Positions 62,601-64,000 of a stretch of 64,000 bases of DNA are shown here, one piece after another. Position 1 is the first letter of the stretch, and every line of letters begins with the position of its first letter. The DNA is taken from assembly GCF_037975245.1 (NCBI RefSeq), contig NC_092580.1:10941501-11005500 (forward strand), in the 5' to 3' direction. The position numbers and the translations under genes are program-made. The notes below the pieces were generated by a model. That model was not told the DNA's origin. It saw only the letters and a program-made list of their open reading frames with translations, and made no database searches. The DNA is from Apostichopus japonicus (taxonomy: Eukaryota > Echinodermata > Holothuroidea > Aspidochirotida > Stichopodidae).

Positions 62601-63102
62601 TCAGCTGGTGTCCGAGCCGCAATCGTTCTCGTCTTCCGCTTCCTCTTCTCTGCTCCGAGACGTCGTCGTGTTCTCCTCGCGGCTCCTGTGCTCCTCTCGC
62701 CCCCGTCCCAGAGTCGCTGCCGCGGCCCCTACCAGGGTCAGGCCCAGCATGTTGATCCCCAGCATGAGGTCCTCCACGCTGTCGTCGTCGTCCGAGTCGC
62801 TGCCCCCGAACAGATTCCGGTAGAACAGGTAGTCCTCGTAGTCGCTGTCCTCAAAGTCATCCCAGCTGGGCCCGAAGAGGAAGAAGTCGTCGTCGTCGCT
62901 GTCCCAGTCTTCCCGCTCCTCCAGGAAGTCCCAGAGGCTGACGGGGTGGTGGGTGGTCAGCCTGCCGTTCGCGTTGCCGTACCTGCGGACGGCTTTGGAT
63001 CGGTCCTGCAGCGTCCCGTCTTTATAGGCGTGGCGATAGAAACAGTTTGCGCCGAACGGACACTCGCCTCTCCCCTCGTTGAAGTACTTGCAATCCTTTT
63101 TG
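62601..63102 (-). CDS. MKRN1: Makorin terminal exon (CCCH finger, acidic tail)
   Basis: The acceptor is TTTCGTCTCCAG on the minus strand and the stop is TGA at 62603-62601. It encodes about 166 residues. After the CCCH finger and WDFLEERED come Asp/Ser runs ([16 protein letters not shown]), a hydrophobic patch ([18 protein letters not shown]) and an Arg/Glu-rich end. Vertebrate makorins also end in an acidic tail, but the hydrophobic patch and Arg/Glu end look specific to this lineage. Confidence 0.9.
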
Positions 63103-63914
63103 CTGGAGACGAAACGGGAAAAATGTTCGCTGAAAAAAGTATGTACTACTGTGTCGGGACGAACACGACCAGACATCGTCTTCTGCCGGTGTCAACCTTT
63201 TCTAGGCGACCTCCTAAGTTAAGATATATTCACCAAACTTAAAATGGACTTTTGCAGCAGTTGGACAATTATGACAAGTCTTTATCTGTAAATGCTCATC
63301 TTGCGATACCAACTTTAAATACTAAACGATATTTCGGAAATGGTTCACGTAAAATTGTTTCCATCTGGGAGAATAAAGGAAGGGGGTGGAGAGGGGAACA
63401 GATATGATTACCTATTACATGCATGGTGTCATTTTTGAAAGCAACTCACGTGGCATATGGCCCCCTCCCAACACCATACACAATCCAAAACCCCTCATCA
63501 TAGTGCTAATATGCATAACGTAGGGCCTGTGTCATTGAACACATGCAATAAAGGTATTAGCATGTGAAGTTTGAAAAATGTTGAGATTAATATTTTCCAA
63601 GGGGTGACGTAGTGAGGGCCACTTATAGCGTGGGCACTTTGGATGTAGGCACTTCGGAAAAGGAATCAAAATTTTTGCCCAGCGCCCAAATGTTCTGCTT
63701 AAACATCTCGCATACCAATTCTTCCCACATCACCCCCTCCTTCCTTCCTTCCCCTCTCAATCCCCCCCCTCCACCACATAACAATAAGGAAGATGGTACT
63801 CACCTCAAAGCATCCTTGTACTTATCTATCAAGACCTGTTTCTCTTCTTTATCTTCGATCCAAAATTCGCTCGGGCAGACAAAGTTAGATGGTACTCTGC
63901 ATACCGGGCATGCT
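62601..63914 (-). CDS. MKRN1: Makorin E3 ubiquitin ligase, C-terminal two exons (partial)
   Basis: Exons 63914-63804 and 63102-62601 join in phase (AG + C = Ser). They encode the end of the RING finger (ACPVCR), the makorin linker ([18 protein letters not shown]), and a CCCH zinc finger starting [20 protein letters not shown] (C-X9-C-X5-C-X3-H). [10 protein letters not shown] motif and a long acidic tail follow. RING followed by a final CCCH finger is diagnostic of makorins, RNA-binding E3 ubiquitin ligases. The wording around EEKQ is closer to MKRN1 than MKRN2. The N-terminal CCCH fingers, the makorin Cys-His motif and most of the RING lie beyond position 64000. The gene converges on RASSF from the other side. 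Confidence 0.92.
63804..63914 (-). CDS. MKRN1: Makorin penultimate exon (end of RING and linker)
   Basis: On the minus strand the acceptor is TTGTTCTGCAG and the donor is GTGAGT. It is 111 bases, entered in phase 2 and left in phase 2. It encodes [18 protein letters not shown], then [22 protein letters not shown] is the last zinc-binding pair of the C3HC4 RING. Confidence 0.9.
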
Positions 63915-64000
63915 CTGCAGAACAAGAAACAACGAGCAACAACATCAAAATTTGCAACCGGTTTGTACTTTCCTTTATACTATGTCATACCGTAGTTGTT

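Noticed and set aside
62688-63242. 184-codon plus-strand frame
   Set aside because: Shadow of the makorin terminal exon on the other strand.

Overview
The window looks like nuclear DNA from an animal. It has compact coding exons with GT..AG splice sites, kilobase-scale introns, long AT and CA/TG microsatellites, a tRNA-derived SINE and several hAT-type DNA transposons. Exon sequence and repeat style suggest an invertebrate deuterostome, perhaps an echinoderm, but I cannot fix the species from the sequence. There is no bacterial gene organisation, so most open frames here are chance.

Region by region. 1-18.4 kb holds no gene I can support and is rich in repeats. It contains a ~180-bp tandem array (about 0.72-1.29 kb), a terminal-inverted-repeat element (2.73-3.60 kb), a 293-bp hAT MITE with a perfect 8-bp target duplication inserted into a minisatellite (4.84-5.44 kb), a 1.09-kb hAT element carrying a second hAT element nested in it (6.22-7.30 kb), a dispersed direct repeat (8.1 and 8.8 kb), two long AT microsatellites (10.8 and 12.2 kb), a minisatellite (13.3 kb), and a cluster of hAT remnants including the end of a transposase gene (16.4-18.05 kb).

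18.5-50.6 kb is one gene on the plus strand. It encodes a RASSF1/3/5-type protein (C1 zinc finger, Ras-association domain, SARAH domain) in seven coding exons that join in phase to give 484 residues. Its first coding intron is 23.7 kb. That intron contains a likely alternative promoter and first coding exon (30.25-30.56 kb, in phase with exon 2), a possible poison exon (27.3 kb), a fold-back minisatellite element, a second copy of the 293-bp hAT MITE, and a possible small two-exon gene on the opposite strand (40.2-40.6 kb). A SINE sits in intron 4. A duplicated block in intron 5 gives a possible alternative C-terminus that lacks SARAH, and a diverged copy of that block lies in the 3' UTR.

50.6-62.6 kb has no supported coding exon. 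It holds small tandem duplications and poly(A) signals on both strands. 62.6-63.9 kb carries the last two coding exons of a makorin E3 ubiquitin ligase on the minus strand, whose 5' part lies beyond the window. The two genes converge tail to tail. The RASSF product is expected to link Ras/Rap GTPases to Hippo (MST) kinases through its SARAH helix. Makorin is a RING/CCCH RNA-binding ubiquitin ligase. Nothing here shows that the two work together.
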